Shown: piece after piece, positions 1 through 12,851 of the stretch | Numbering within the stretch: position 1 is the stretch's first letter | Layout: each line of letters opens with the position of its first letter | NCBI GenBank assembly: GCA_940671915.1 | Contig: CALNVZ010002100.1 | Span: 9,686,863-9,750,862, forward strand | Direction of reading: 5' to 3' | Length of the DNA stretch: 64,000 bases | Origin: Paracentrotus lividus | Taxonomy: Eukaryota; Echinodermata; Echinoidea; Camarodonta; Echinidae | Notes under the pieces: model-generated | What the model was told of the DNA's origin: nothing | Database searches by the model: none | Seen by the model: the letters and a program-made list of their open reading frames with translations, nothing else | Position numbers and translations under genes: made by a program

Positions 1-1957
1 GCCCCCCACCCCCCATTAAATAGCGCACCTCATCGACGAGGATGGCGGGCCGCATGCGATCTTATACTCCTCCTCTAATCTCTTCGCCTTCGTCGAGATA
101 AGTCGTACATTTTTGCTGCGCAAAAAATAAGCGGTGTTTTTCTCCTTTTTGGGACTACTTTGCGGTGTTTTGCTCCGAGGTTATATTTCTCAGGATATTC
201 ATATTGAGTATTCTGAAGCTCTTTTTTGGGTCTAGTTTTTTGGATTTGCCGAGATTTTGATAGTTTTATCTTCGGTGATCGTTTACTTTTCACGGGCTCT
301 CTCTTCCCAGTAAGACTTTCGTACGTTCATTAACTGTGTGTAATGTAATACGTGTCGTGGTTTAACGTTTGAAGTGTTGTTGTGTGTCGCGGCGCACGAG
401 TTTTTTGGTGCTCCGCTTCTTTGATAGAGCCCGCCTATTTTGCCCCCTTTTGTGTATTAACAACTTTTCTTTCTCTTTTTTATTTTACAGATTCGTCATG
501 TCTAAATTTTCTTCTCAGCGCCGGCTTCCTTTTAGAAGAAGGGGGGAAGAAAATCAACGAGCAGACGTGTGTTTTCTTCTGAGAATCCCCTCGCCGGGGG
601 TGAGAGGCTTGTCGTTTGAGGAGGCTTTAAGACGCCGTTGCTTCCTCCTTCTTCACCACCTCGGACTTCGGGGGTGAGTAATTATGGGTCGACACTGGCG
701 GACAAAACGTCGCTGCTCAGGCTTCGTCGTCCTCAAGTACGGGACCGTTGTGCTGACAGGTTTGGCGCGTCCAGGATGCAATGACGGCTACGGCCCTCGC
801 GCCGAGTACGATAATTCCTTTGCCCGCGTTCGACTAACGGAGATCTAAAAAACGGTTACTACATCGGTTTCACAACCGGTGGCCGGGGTTCAAACTGGCT
901 AATTCAGTTCAGGCTGAAGGTGCTGGGTTCATTTTCTCTCACGGCGCCGATATCCGGTCCGGTCAAAACTCGATATAGAAACCGAGCTCGATCCGGATAT
1001 GCGCAGGCGAAGCCCGAGGCACAATGGGATTCGGCACGTGAGAGAAATTGAACCCAGCACCTTCAGGCCTGAACTGAATTAGCCAGTGAACCGGCCACGC
1101 GGTTGTGAGAACCGATGTAGTAACCGTTTTTAGATCTCTCACGTTAGTCGAACGGGGCAAAGGATTATCGTACTCGGCGGCGAGGGCCGTAGCCGTCATG
1201 ATCCTGGACGCTGCCAAACCTGTCAGTCATCAACGGTCTCCGTACTTTGAGGGACAGCCGAAAAAGCCTGAGCAGCGAGGTTTTGTCCGCCAGTTTCGAC
1301 CCAATAAACTCACCCCCGAAGTCCGAGGTGGTGAAGAATAGGAGGAAGAACGGCGTCTAAAGCCTCTCAACACAAGCCTTCTCACCCCCGGCGAGGGACT
1401 TCTCAAGAAGAAACACACGATGCTCGTTGATTTTCTTCCCCGCTCTTTCTTAAAAGAAGCGGCGCGAAAGAAAATTAAGACATTACGAATCTGTAAAATA
1501 AAAGAGAAAGAAAAGTGTTAATACACAAAAGGGGGCAAATAGGCGGGTCTATCAAAGAAGCGGAGCACAAAACTCTGTGCGCCGCGACACACACACAACA
1601 CTCAAACGTAAACCACGACACGTATTACATAACAAAAGTAATGAACGTACGAAAGTCTACGGGAAGAGAGAGCGTGAAAAGTAAACGATCACCGAGAGAT
1701 AAAACTATCAAAATCTCGCAAATCCAAAAACTAGACCCAAAAAGAGAGCTCAGAATACTCAATATGAATATCCTGAGAAATATAACTCGCAAAACATCCG
1801 CAAAGTAGTCCAAAAGGGAGAAAAACACGCTATTTTTTGCGGCAGGCAAAAATGTACGACTTATCTCGACGAAGGCGAAGAGATTAGAGGAGGAGTATAA
1901 GATCGCATGCGGCCGCATCCTCGTCGATGGAGGGCGCTATTTAAATGGGGGGTGGGG
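1..1957. repeat. Imperfect 1.95 kb palindrome (inverted repeat)
   Basis: Bases 1-955 match the reverse complement of about 975-1957, end to end. The segment begins with a C-run and ATTAAATAGCGC and ends with GCGCTATTTAAAT and a G-run. Near the centre, ATATCCGG on the left faces CCGGATAT on the right. The left arm lacks roughly 30 bases next to the centre and differs from the right by many one-base indels. Read on the minus strand, each arm holds a TTTAAATA TATA-like motif, a pyrimidine tract ending TTTTACAG, and a GC-rich stretch with short open frames that resemble nothing I know. It could be a foldback element, or a palindromic read artefact such as a read that turns back on the opposite strand. 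No gene is supported. Confidence 0.8.
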
Positions 1958-2089
1958 GGGTAAAAAGGCAAACACTAGGGCAAAAAATTTCGGTGTAATT
2001 TCGGTTTGGGCGATTCGAGGTCGAATAGCAATGGAGGCAAATGTTTATTCTTGATGAAGTAAATATGTCTGTAAAAGTTTAAAAATGTC

Positions 2090-2590
2090 AAATGTCAATG
2101 GATTTAGATTCTTTTAACGTTACTTAGATCCATAACAGTTAGTCTAACATTAGATCTACTTCTTATACCGGGGGGGTAGATTATTATTTGTTTCTGATGA
2201 CTGGGGCATCAATTTCTTGGGAGCTCGGGGCATCATCACCTCTTTTCCCGGAAAAAACAAGTCAAGGTCTTAAAAAAAAAAAAAAAAAGTTAGGCCTTAG
2301 TTAGGGTGCTTAACAGTTAGTTGGCGTCTCTTCTCGGGGGTTTAGTTGAAAAGCAGACCTAAATTTTAAAGCAAAACAACTTCTCTAACGAAGTAAAATC
2401 GACAGAGTCTCAGAGATCATCATCAACTTCAAGTTAGAACCCTAAACTTAACGTTAACGTTAGATCTAACTTTAGGTCTTACTCTATCATACATAGTCAT
2501 ACATGTAGCGTTAGATCTAAAATTCAACGACAACGTTAGACCCTTAACTAAGTTAGGCCTAACGTTAAGAATCTACTCTGTAGTCTGTTT
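2090..2590. repeat. GTTAGATCTAAC motif cluster, copy 1
   Basis: Variants of AACGTTAGATCTAAC and TTAGGCCTAACG recur roughly ten times in 500 bases, separated by unrelated sequence. GTTAGATCTAAC is itself palindromic. No open frame accompanies it. Confidence 0.6.
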
Positions 2591-3368
2591 ACGAAGCTGA
2601 CGATATAATCCAGGGTCTTGGCCCCATTTTAATGATCTGACGATATAGGAGGCTTCCTTGGAGTTTCTTAGGTCAAGGCAGGCTATAGCCCCGGGCCCCG
2701 CTAGCTAGGAAATCAGCTCAATAGACCCAAGCCAGGTGATCACGCTAGTGGCTTAGTGCCGCCGTGCGCAGGGTTGGCAAGGAGGGGGCGCGCGGGGTAT
2801 CTGCGGCAGCAGCTCAGCTGCTCGAGCCGTGATCAGATAGGCCTACATGCACTTCACCTGCGCCGGGGGCTTAGGCGCAAGGGCTGTTGGCGCTGCGCTG
2901 GCTATGCAAGCTAGTAGCTGCGCGTCAGCGCAGCGCTCATGCAACACGTGTGTATGCGGCTCAGCTCAGCTCAGCCAAAAAATATAGAGCGGTGTGTGAC
3001 CATCCGACATGCTTTACGAGCGGCCAAAATCGTCTTGTCAAAGATCACATTGAATGAGCCGCCTGGTACAATCGCTGATAAGCAATAATCAAATTAACAT
3101 GATAAAGATTATAGATTTTAAAGTTAAATTTTGCAGGTTTGCAATATTGATTTATGTTAACCTTATTAATTTCTAACAATAAATATTTTTAAACATCTTA
3201 ATCTTTCTTAAATGGTCTAATCTTTCATTTTGTTTTTATGATCGCTAACTATCCATCGTAGTGTTGAATCGATGTGTGATTCGTTGGCATGCCTACTTAA
3301 ATGTGCGCATATCTCAGCTGCATGCGCGTATGCAGTTGGCCTTCTTAGAGCAACTGGCGAAAGCTGTT

Positions 3369-4970
3369 GACGCCCTCTACGTTCGTTGGCGAAAGCTTGC
3401 CATTTCGATGATGTCTCCGTCACGAGTCGAATGTGACATGGGCAACAGTAGTTACTTGTTTGTTTTAATTTGGTTGTTAAGACGATTTTAGCTTTTGATT
3501 ACTCGCGAATAGAATAAAGAAAAATAAATAACTAAATAAAACTAGTAGGGCCTGTAATATAATAATAATATAATATACAAAAGTTTTGTTTATTGCTTTT
3601 AAAGTTATGAGGTAGAGAGGCAAGGTGATGTCTAATTTTTAAAGTGAAGGGGCTGGGTCGCAAGTGGGGGGGGGGGGGGGGGGCTGAACAGCTAAAATCA
3701 CGAATGTATGTAATTTTTATGTTTTTGTAAATGCTTGCTGAGAAAGTTGGCTGAACCGCCTCCCCGTCCCTCATTATAAATAACTATAATGATCTTTTTT
3801 TCTTCTTTTGGTTGTGATTGCATTTAAAAAAAAAAAATTTGTTTTTTGCTTTTAGTTTTTTCATTGTCATATTTTTTTTATTTTTTTTTTATTCATCTTA
3901 GTTAACCAATTGATTTATTAATTTTTGTTTTGTTTTTTTTGTTTGTTTGTTTGTTTTTTTATTATTATTATTTATTATTTTTTTTGGGGGGGGGTGGGAA
4001 ATAAGTCCAAATTCTATCCAAGATTACTAGGGCAATTGTAGCCTAATTTCCTACCCCATTGTCCCTCCGCCAATGAATGGCTTAGATGTATGGACATTGT
4101 TAAAAATAAAATAATAAAAATAAAACAGAGACAAAGACAGTTAGATGTATTTCAATTCAAGTTAATTTTATTTAGCAAACACAATGAAAGAATACAGGAT
4201 TATAAGGAATTTAAAAAGTAAAGACAAAGTAAAGTAACAAGACTAAAGCTCCTCCGGCCCCGCATTACCAAAACATCTCGTCACCCCCAGCCCCCACCCT
4301 CCATCCACCCCTATAAAAAAGTCTTATCAAAAAAAAAAAAAAAAAAAAAGAAAAAAGGAAAAAAGGCTAAGCTCCTCCGGGCCCCATGACAAATGATCCG
4401 CCAAGCCCCCCGCCCTCTCCCACTCCAAGCATAAAGAGAAAGAAAAAAAAAAAAGAAAGAAAAGAAAGAAAAGAGAGAAAAAAAAAAGATGGGGAATCGA
4501 CAAGGAAAAGGAAATTAAGAGTAAAGACAAAGTAAGGTAAACAAGACTAGCTCTTCCCGGCCAATATGACAAAAAATACTCTGTCCACGCCCGGGGGATG
4601 GGGGGGGGGCCCCTAAAAAAAGTCTAAGAAAAAAAAAAAAAAAAAAGGGGGGGGGGAGAATTTACCGGCAGCCCGATTTAGGCACTGAACCCTACCCCTA
4701 GGGGACGATAAATGATGACCTTTAGACAGCAAAGGGCCGAAAAAAAAACACATTTTTTAATTTTTATTTATTTATTTATTTTTTTTTTTTAATAATAACT
4801 AAAGTGTGAGGTAGGTTAACATTGTTTATTTATGCACACTACCCTCACACAAGATCGCAGGCGCAGGCAGCAATTTCCATTTCATTTTTTTTTTTCTCTC
4901 TGCGCTACCAAATACGCAACTGGAGTGGCAGAAAATTCGGAGAACTGAATCGGTGAGTTTTTTCTTCTAT
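3369..4970 (+). repeat. Left arm of long inverted repeat, copy 1
   Basis: Begins near GACGCCCTCTACGTTCG and runs through a G-run (3666-3682), T-rich and A-rich low-complexity tracts, CTCCTCCGGCCCC, and GGTAGGTTAACATT, ending near a GGTGAGTTTT donor-like site. Its reverse complement recurs at about 7795-8876, truncated at the outer end. Confidence 0.75.
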
Positions 4971-5188
4971 TTCTCCTTTTTATTCAGCATATTTTTTAAC
5001 CAACATTACATATCAATGCCTTACAAATTTAAGAGCCCATTAAATTAACAATTAAGTGTTAGAAGTTGATTGTAAGGGTAAATTAAAGGTTGTTTTTTTT
5101 CTGTCGTCATCGCGCTCGGAGACTGATGGCAGAGGGCACGAGGATGATATACATCCGAGTGTAGGCATGAGTGGTTATACAATTTATC

Positions 5189-5338
5189 CAGGGGGGCATT
5201 TCATCAAGGACTTGTCGGATATTTTATCCACAAATTTACTCTCAGCCAATAGATGCAGCATTCAGTAGCTTATAACAGTTTTGTCGGATAAAACGTCCGA
5301 CAAGTCCGTTTGAGTTGAATTTGATGAAATGCCCCCTG
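5189..5338. mobile_element. CAGGGG palindromic MITE, copy 1
   Basis: A 150-bp inverted repeat: CAGGGGGGCATTTCATCAAG at the left and its complement ending GAAATGCCCCCTG at the right, with ACTTGTCGGATA facing TCCGACAAGT inside. No clear target duplication. Ends of this kind (CAGGG) are typical of hAT-like non-autonomous elements. Confidence 0.75.
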
Positions 5339-5871
5339 GACGCGCCCTGGACCATACCACCATTAAAATATCATTGCCCCACATACTGCAAAACATGTAA
5401 GTTCTTCAACGTGCTACATTCAAATCCATTTTTTTCTGTCAAGATAGATATGAGTCTCAACTTTCATTGCTGACTGCTTACCTAATCGGCTTATTCCATG
5501 TATCTGTTAACATTTCGAACCAAATATATCGACTACAAACTGTACTTGGGAAGCAAGAGATCAATTGAACAAGTCGTGTAGCGGCAGACATTGCAGACAT
5601 GATGCAATGACTTTATTTAGCTAGGCGTCCAATTTTAGGAAGTGAAGCGTACGGTGTCTACAAAATAGCAAATAAAAAAAAATTAATAATTTTTTATCGT
5701 ATCATAATTTTAACTATAACTGACATAACTAAATTCATTAGTGATCTTACCTTACTTTGTCATCAAAGAAAAATGTTTAATAATATATTCACTCGATCAT
5801 TAATAAATCAATATCAAGTTAAAGCAAATGAGTTGTTAATTTTATCCCTATAAAAACAGTAAAACCACAAA

Positions 5872-6445
5872 TTAAAGGGGAAGGAACACCCCCAAGAATC
5901 ATTAAAATGTACAAAAAGGAAAATCAAAGAAAGCTGATCAATGAAAATGTTAGAAAAAAATGAATAAATAATTAACAAGTTATTGAGCATTTGAATGTAT
6001 GGTCATACCACTATGGGGATCCTCACATTGGTAACAGACCCAAGATGTGTGTTGTCAGACATGACAACTCCCCGATTTCTTTGTAATATTTCACTCTAAT
6101 TGTCTTTTTTATTTATTCCGTTAAAAGATCAGAGATTCTTTTCAATGGGAGGACATGTATACAGGTTCACAAAAATAAATCATGGGTAGAGTCTGTACTG
6201 ACCATTAGAATGAGAAAAGAAGATTTTTGGTATTTTTTGGTATGTCATATGGGAAGTGTTCTGGTGTGACATCACACTCTTGGGTCTGTTGCCAGTGTGA
6301 GGATCTCCATAGCGTTAGTGATCACAACATTCAAGCACATAACTTTCTTATATATTATTCAATTGTTCTCACTTTCTTTAATCTGTTTCTTTGATTTTTT
6401 TTTGTGTATACAATAAACTGAATCCTAAGGTTTCATTTCCTTTAA
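5872..6445. mobile_element. TTAA-flanked MITE (AGGGGAAGGAA family), copy 1
   Basis: Begins TTAAAGGGGAAGGAA and ends TTTCATTTCCTTTAA, with TTAA at both ends as expected of a TTAA-specific transposon. The interior is a long hairpin: CATTGGTAACAGACCCAAGA faces CTTGGGTCTGTTGCCAGTG. No coding capacity. Confidence 0.75.
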
Positions 6446-7273
6446 AGAAAAAAGGTGCTTAAAGAATTCAGGATCAAATTTGACTATTTGGGTCATTCAT
6501 GACCCGGACTTTGGGTCCATCAGGGCCATACAACTCTGGGTATATTTGACCCAGATTCTGGTGCAAACCTGGTGATTCTGACCAACCTGGATTGCAGGTC
6601 AAAGTCTATAGACACTGGTCCAGATTCTGGGTCGATAAAGTGACTACGGTATTTCTCCAGAAACACACACACACACCACACCATAGTAGATTGCGAGACA
6701 AATGAAATACCCTCTAGCGATATTTCAATCGCAATAATGAACTTATTTAGTCTTAATGATATTGTACTTTAATATATTTACAACTATAAGCATTGATCAA
6801 TTTTACAATATTATAACATGTGAAATGAAAGAGAAGGAGACCGACTATAAGCACAGAGCTTGTAGAGTAAAGGCCCCTTTTAAATATCATAATATTATTA
6901 TGAATATACTAGGGCCACTACAACAAAAAATATTGATTCAATTTCAGTATATGTATTTACACAATCATATTCAAACAGCTCTTATTTGTAGTCACAATTT
7001 TTTTATTTGATTTTTTAAAATTTTATCTATTAAAAAAAAAAAAAAAAAAACATTATCAATACCCGGTAAATACGTACAAAAAAAGAGAGTAAATTTCCTT
7101 TTGTATTTGCCTCTCTTTAAACATCCCATGGCGCGTTGTCTTAATTATGTTCTGTAGTTTCATGATTGAGACACGTGAACGATTTTTTTCTTCGTTCGAC
7201 TTCGTCGTATTCTGTCGATCTAAGTAGTATTTTACAACAATAGCACATAAAATACATCAACGTAATACAGAAA

Positions 7274-7302
7274 ATGCCAAAAATCTAGACGAGATAAACG
7301 AA
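7274..7302 (+). pseudogene. MRTO4: Damaged duplicate of MRTO4 exon 1
   Basis: In copy 1 of the tandem segment, ATGCCAAAAATCTAGACG has one more A than the copy at 14302, which puts a TAG in frame at the fifth codon. The donor reads GTAGTATT instead of GTGAGTATT. Both defects are one-base indels, the same kind of difference seen throughout copy 1. Either this is a dead duplicate exon, or copy 1 is a poorly corrected assembly copy of the real exon. Confidence 0.7.
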
Positions 7303-7794
7303 GTAGTATTAACGGTTACTGTGCATTTGTTTGTTCCGGACTTTGCATGTTTTGTGAGAATGCGAATTAGCGTGCACGCGAGATTGATGCATAGTCCCAC
7401 ATACGAGTAATTACGTGTAGTATTTTTTCCAGTTCACCAGTGGCAGTTTCACCTATAATTTAAGTTCAGAAACTTAATGCTCAGTTCTCATCCCGTCCCT
7501 GCACCCACTTACACTTATGCATGGTCAATCATAATTGCCCTTGCACTGGAAGTACCTTATTGCAGCAGTTTTCTTCCAATGGAAAGTCAATGTAGAGAAG
7601 TGTCTTGAGCACTCATGCAACTACACTCGTTTGATATATCAAATCGTGCCTCTGACTCTACGACACTCTGGCGTGTTACAAAATAATTTGTAACCTAATT
7701 TACACTTTCAATCCCGTTATATAACGTTTAAAGTTTGGGAGTCAATGTGCACTTAAATATTTATTTTTTAAATCTTAATCTAATCTTGACAATG

Positions 7795-8876
7795 CTTAAC
7801 TGACTAAAAGGTGAAATGAGACAAAACTCACCGATTTTCAGCAGTCTTTCCCGATTTTTCTGCCCACTCGATTCGTATGGTCGCTTTGAGAAAAAAATGA
7901 AATGGAAAATAGAGATAGGTGCCTGCGATCGCGATCACATTATGCGAGAGGTGTGTTATGTAAACATCGCGTAAAAGCAAATGTTAACCTACCTTCCACA
8001 CTTGAGTATTAAAAAAAAAAAAAAAAAAAAACGGAGAGATTTTTTTCCCCGCCCCTCGGCACATCATAAAGGTCATCGTGTATCGGCCATAGGGTAGGAT
8101 TGGTCGCCTAAATCGGGCCTGCCGTCAATCCCCCCTTTTTTTTCCTTAGACTTTTTTTTTTTGGGGGGGGGCTGGACGAGATATTTTGTCATGGGGCCGG
8201 AAGAGCTTAGCCTTTTTTTTTCTTTTTCCTTTTTTTTTTTCTGTAGGGGTGGAGAGGAGGGGGGGGGGGGGGGGGCTGGACGAGATATTTGGTAATGGGG
8301 GCGGAGGAGCTTAGTCTTGTTTATTTTCTTTACTTTTAAATTCCTTATAATCTGTATTTCTTCATGTGTTTGTAATAAATTAAACTTGAAATTGAAATAC
8401 ATCTAACTGTCTTTGTCTCTGTTTTATTTATTTATTTTCTTTTTAACTAAGTACGTACATCTAAGCCATTCACTGGGGAGGGGGGAAATGGAGCAGGAAA
8501 TTAGGCCTACAATTGCCCTGTAATCTTGGATAGAATTTGGGACTTATTCCCCCCCCCCCAAATAAAAAAAAAAAAAATAAATAAATAAATTAAAAAAAAT
8601 AAAATAAATAAATATATAATAAATAAATTTAAAATAAAAAAATAAATAAATAATAAATGAATAAAATAAATAAAATAAATAAATAAAAAAACAAAAATAA
8701 ACAAATAATGAAGAAAACTATAAAGCAAAAAAAAAGAAGAAAAGAAGAAATGAAAGAAAAAGAAGATATTAGAGTATTTTAATGAGGGGGGCGGGGAGGG
8801 GGTTCAGCCAAACTTTCATCAGCAACATGTACAAAACACAAAAGTTTATAACATTCACACTTTTTAGGCTTGTTCA
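7795..8876 (-). repeat. Right arm of long inverted repeat, copy 1 (truncated)
   Basis: Reverse complement of the inner two thirds of the arm at 3369-4970. Shared blocks include AATGTTAACCTACCTTCC and GGAGGAGCTTAGTCTTGTTTA. It stops in the homopolymer at the joint with copy 2, losing about 300 bases present in the matching arm at 14830-16236. Confidence 0.72.
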
Positions 8877-9004
8877 GGGGGTAAAAAGGCAAACACTAGG
8901 GCAAAAATTTCGGTGTAATTTTCGGTTTGGGGCGATTCGAGGTCGAATAGCAATGGTAGGCAAATGTTTATTTCTATTGAAGTAAATATGTCTGTTAAAA
9001 GTTT

Positions 9005-9510
9005 AAAATGTCAATGTCAATGGATTTAGATCTTTTAACGTTACTTAGATCCATTAACAGTTAGATCTAACATTAGATCTACTTCTTATTACCGGGGGGG
9101 TAGATTTATTTATTTGTTTCTGATGACTGGGGGCATCAATTTCCTTGGGAGTCGGGGCATCATCACCTCTTTCCCGGAAAAAACAAGTCAAGTCTTTAAA
9201 AAAAAAAAAAAAAAAGTTAGGCCTTAGTTAGGGTGCTTAACAGTTAGTTGGCGTCTCTTCTCGGGGGTTTAGTTGAAAAGCAGAACCTAAATTTTAAAGC
9301 AGAACAACTTCTCTAACGAAGTAAAATTCGACAGAGTCTCAGAGATCATCATCAACTTCAAGTTAGAATCTAAACTTAACGTTAACGTTAGATCTAACTT
9401 TAGTCTTACTCTATCATACATAGTCATACATGTAGCGTTAGATCTAAAATTCTAACGACAACGTTAGACCCTTAACTAAGTTAGGCCTAACGTTAGAATC
9501 TACTCTGTAG
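9005..9510. repeat. GTTAGATCTAAC motif cluster, copy 2
   Basis: Same motif cluster as at 2090, in the second tandem copy, with slightly better preserved repeats such as CAGTTAGATCTAACATTAG. Confidence 0.6.
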
Positions 9511-10307
9511 TCTGTTTACGAAGCTGACGATATAATCCAGGGTCTTGGCCTCATTTTTAATGATCTGACGATATAGGAGGCTTCCTTGGAGTTTCTTAGG
9601 TCAAAGGCAGGCTATAGCCCCGGGCCCCGCTAGGCTAGGAAATTCAGCTCAATAGACCCAAGCCAGGTGATCACGCTAGTGGCTTAGTGCCGCCGTGCGC
9701 AGGGTTGGCAAGGAGGGGGCGCGGCGGGGTATCTGCGGCAGCAGCTCAGCTGCTCGAGCCGTGATCAGATAGGCCTACATGCACTTCACCTGCGCCGGGG
9801 GCTTAGGCGCAAGGGCTGTTGGCGCTGCGCTGGCTATGCAAGCTAGTAGCTGCGCGTCAGCGCAGCGCTCATGCACACACGTGTGTATGCGGCTCAGCTC
9901 AGGCTCAGCCAAAAAATATAGAGCGGTGTGTGACCATCCCGACATGCTTTACGAGCGGCCCAAAATCGTCTTGTCAAAGATCACATGAATGTAGCCGCCT
10001 GGTACAATCGCTGATAACAATAATCATTAACATGATAAAGATTATAGATTTTAAAAGTTAAATTTGCAGGTTGTGCAATATTGATTTATGTTAACCTTAT
10101 TAATTTCTAACAATAAATATTTTTTAAACATCTTAATCTTTCTTAAAATGGTCATAATCTTTCATTTTGTTTTTATGATCGCTAACTATCCATCGTAGTG
10201 TTGAATCGATGTGTGATTTCGTTGGCATGCCTACTTAAATGTGCGCATATCTCAGCTGCATGCGCGTATGCAGTTGGCCTTCCTTAGAGCAACTGGCGAA
10301 GCTGTTG

Positions 10308-11387
10308 ACGCCCTCTACGTTCGTTGGTCGAAAGCTTGCATTTCGATGATGTCTCCGTCACGAGTCGAATGTGACATGGCAACAGTAGTTACCTTGTTTG
10401 TTTAATTTGTTGTTAAGACGATTAGCTTTTGATTCACTCGCGAATAGAATGAAAAAATAAATAACTAAATAAAAACTAGTAGGGCCTAGTAATAATATAA
10501 TAATAATATAATATTAACAAAAGTTTTGTTTATTGCTTTTAAAGTTATGAGGTAGAGAGGCCAGGTGATGTCTAATTTTTTAAAGTGAAGGGGCTGGGTC
10601 GCAAGTGGGGGGGGGGGGGGGGCTGAACAAGCTAAAAATCACGAATGTATGGTAATTTTTATGTTTTGTAAATGCTTGCTGAGAAAAGTTGGCTGAACCC
10701 CCCTCCCCGTCCCCTCATTATAAATACTATAATGATCTTTTTTTTCTTCTTTTGGTTGTATTGATGCATTTAAAAAAAAAAATTTGTTTTTTGCTTTTAG
10801 TTTTTTCATTGTCATGATTTTTTTATTTTTTTTTTATTTCATCTTAGTTAACCAATTGATTTATTAATTTTTGTTTTGTTTTTTTGTTTGTTTGTTTGTT
10901 TTTTATTATTTATTTATTTATTTATTTTTTTTTTTTTTGGGGGGTGGGAAATAAGTCCAAATTCTATCCAAGATTTACTAGGGCAATTGTAGGCCTAAAT
11001 TTCCTACCCCATTGTCCCCCTCCCCAATGAATGGCTTAGATGTATGTACATTGTTAAAAATAAAATAAATAAATAAAACAGAGACAAAGACAGTTAGATG
11101 TATTTCAATTCAAGTTTAATTTTATTTACAAACACATGAAGAAATACAGATTATAAGGAATTTAAAAGTAAAGACAAAGTAAAGTAAACAAGACTAAGCT
11201 CCTCCGGCCCCCATTACCAAAACATCTCGTCCACCCCAGCCCCCACCCCCTCCATCCACCCCTATAAAAAAGTCTTATCAAAAAAAAAAAAAAAAAGAAA
11301 AGAAAAAAAAGGCTAAGCTCCTCCGGGCCCCATGACGAAAATATCTCGCCAAGCCCCCCCCCCCTCTCCACCCCTAAAGAAAAAAAG

Positions 11388-11422
<35 letters not shown>

Positions 11423-11920
11423 GAGAGAAAAAAAAAAAGATTGGGGAATCGACAAAGGAAAAGGAAATTAAAGATAAAGACAAAGTAAGGTAAACAAGAC
11501 TAAGCTCTTCCGGCCAAATGACAAAAATATCTCGTCCAGCCCCCGGGGGATGGGGGGGGGGGCCCCTAAAAAAAGTCTAAGAAAAAAAAAAAAAAAGGGG
11601 GGGGGAGAATTTACGGCAGGCCCGATTTAGGCACTGAACCCTACCCCTATGGACGATAAATGATGACCTTTATGACATGCAGAGGGCCGGAAAAAAACAA
11701 CATTTTTTTTAATTTTATTTATTTATTATTTTTTTTTTAATAAATACTAAAGTGTGGAAGGTAGGTTAACATTTGTTTATTTATGCACACTACACCTCAC
11801 ACACGATCGCAGGCGCAGGCAGCAATTTCCATTTCATTTTTTTTTCTCTTCTGTCGCTACCATACCAACTGGAGTGGCAGAAAATTCGGAGAACTGCTGA
11901 AAATCGGTGAGTTTTTTCTT
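10308..11920 (+). repeat. Left arm of long inverted repeat, copy 2
   Basis: Outer end GACGCCCTCTACGTTCGTTG; inner end around CTGCTGAAAATCGGTGAG. The reverse complement lies at 14830-16236, giving arms of about 1.4-1.6 kb around a 2.9 kb spacer that contains MRTO4 exon 1. The arms are full of homopolymers (G at 10607, A/T tracts), so identity is patchy. It could be the terminal repeat of a roughly 5.9 kb mobile element or an inverted segmental duplication. No transposase frame is visible. Confidence 0.75.
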
Positions 11921-12146
11921 CTTATTTCTCCTTTTTATTTCAGCATATTTTTTAACAACATTACATATCAATGCCTTTACAAATGTTAAGAGCCCATTAA
12001 ATAACAATTAAAGTTGTTAGAAGTTGATTGTAAGGGTAAATTAAAGGTTTTTTTTCTGTCGTATCGCGCTCGAGACTTGAATGGCAGAGGGCACGAGGAA
12101 TGATATATCATCCGAGTGTAGTGCATGATGGTTCATACAATTTATC

Positions 12147-12300
12147 CAGGGGGGCATTTCATCAAAGGACTTGTCGGATATTTTATCCGACAAATTTACT
12201 CTCAGCCAATCAGATGCAAGCATTTCAGTAGCTTATAACAGTTTGTCGATAAAACGTCCGACAAGTCCTTTGAGTTTGAATTTGATGAAATGCCCCCCTG
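12147..12300. mobile_element. CAGGGG palindromic MITE, copy 2
   Basis: Second tandem copy of the 150-bp palindrome at 5189. Better preserved: GGACTTGTCGGATATTTTAT faces ATAAAACGTCCGACAAGTCC. No transposase. Confidence 0.78.
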
Positions 12301-12851
12301 GACGCGCCCTGGACCATACCACCATTAAAATATCATTGCCCCACATACTGCAAAACATGTAAGTTCTTCACGTGCTCATTCAAATCCATTTTTTTCTGTC
12401 AAGATAGATATGAGTCTCATACTTTCATTGCTGACTGCTTACCTAATACGGCTATTCCATGGTATCTGTTAACATTTCGACCAATATATCGACTACAAAC
12501 TGTACTTGGGAAGCAAGAGATCACATTGGAAACAAGTCGTGTAGCGGCAGACATTGCAGACATGATTGCAATGACTTTATTTAGCTAGGCGTCCAATTTT
12601 AGGAAGGTGAAGCGTACGGTGTCTACAAAATAGCAAATAAAAAAAAAAAGAATTAATAATTTTTATCGTATGACATATTTTAACTATACTGACATAAACT
12701 AAATTCATTAGTGTATCTTACCTTACTTTGTCATCAAAGAAAAATGTTGTAATAATATAATTTCACTAGATCAATTAAATCAAATCAAATCAAGTTAAAG
12801 CAAAATGAGTTGTTAATCTTTATCCCCTATAAAAACAGTTAAACACACAAA

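Larger units (their letters stand above)
1958..8876 (+). repeat. Tandem 6.9 kb segment, copy 1
   Basis: Starts at GTAAAAAGGCAAACACTAGG just after a G-run and is repeated in the same order from 8877. It holds, in order: a GTTAGATCTAAC motif cluster, a GC-rich stretch (2750-3000), a left inverted arm (about 3369-4970), a CAGGGG palindrome, a TTAA element, a damaged copy of MRTO4 exon 1, and a right inverted arm truncated at a G/C homopolymer near 8876. Copy 1 has many one-base gains and losses relative to copy 2. Confidence 0.88.

Noticed and set aside
963..1217. 84-codon minus-strand frame in the palindrome
   Set aside because: The mirror arm does not keep the frame, and no known motif is present.
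9779..9988. Cys/Ala-rich frames in the GC-rich stretch of the tandem segment
   Set aside because: Frames are broken by indels in the other copy and show no similarity to a known family.
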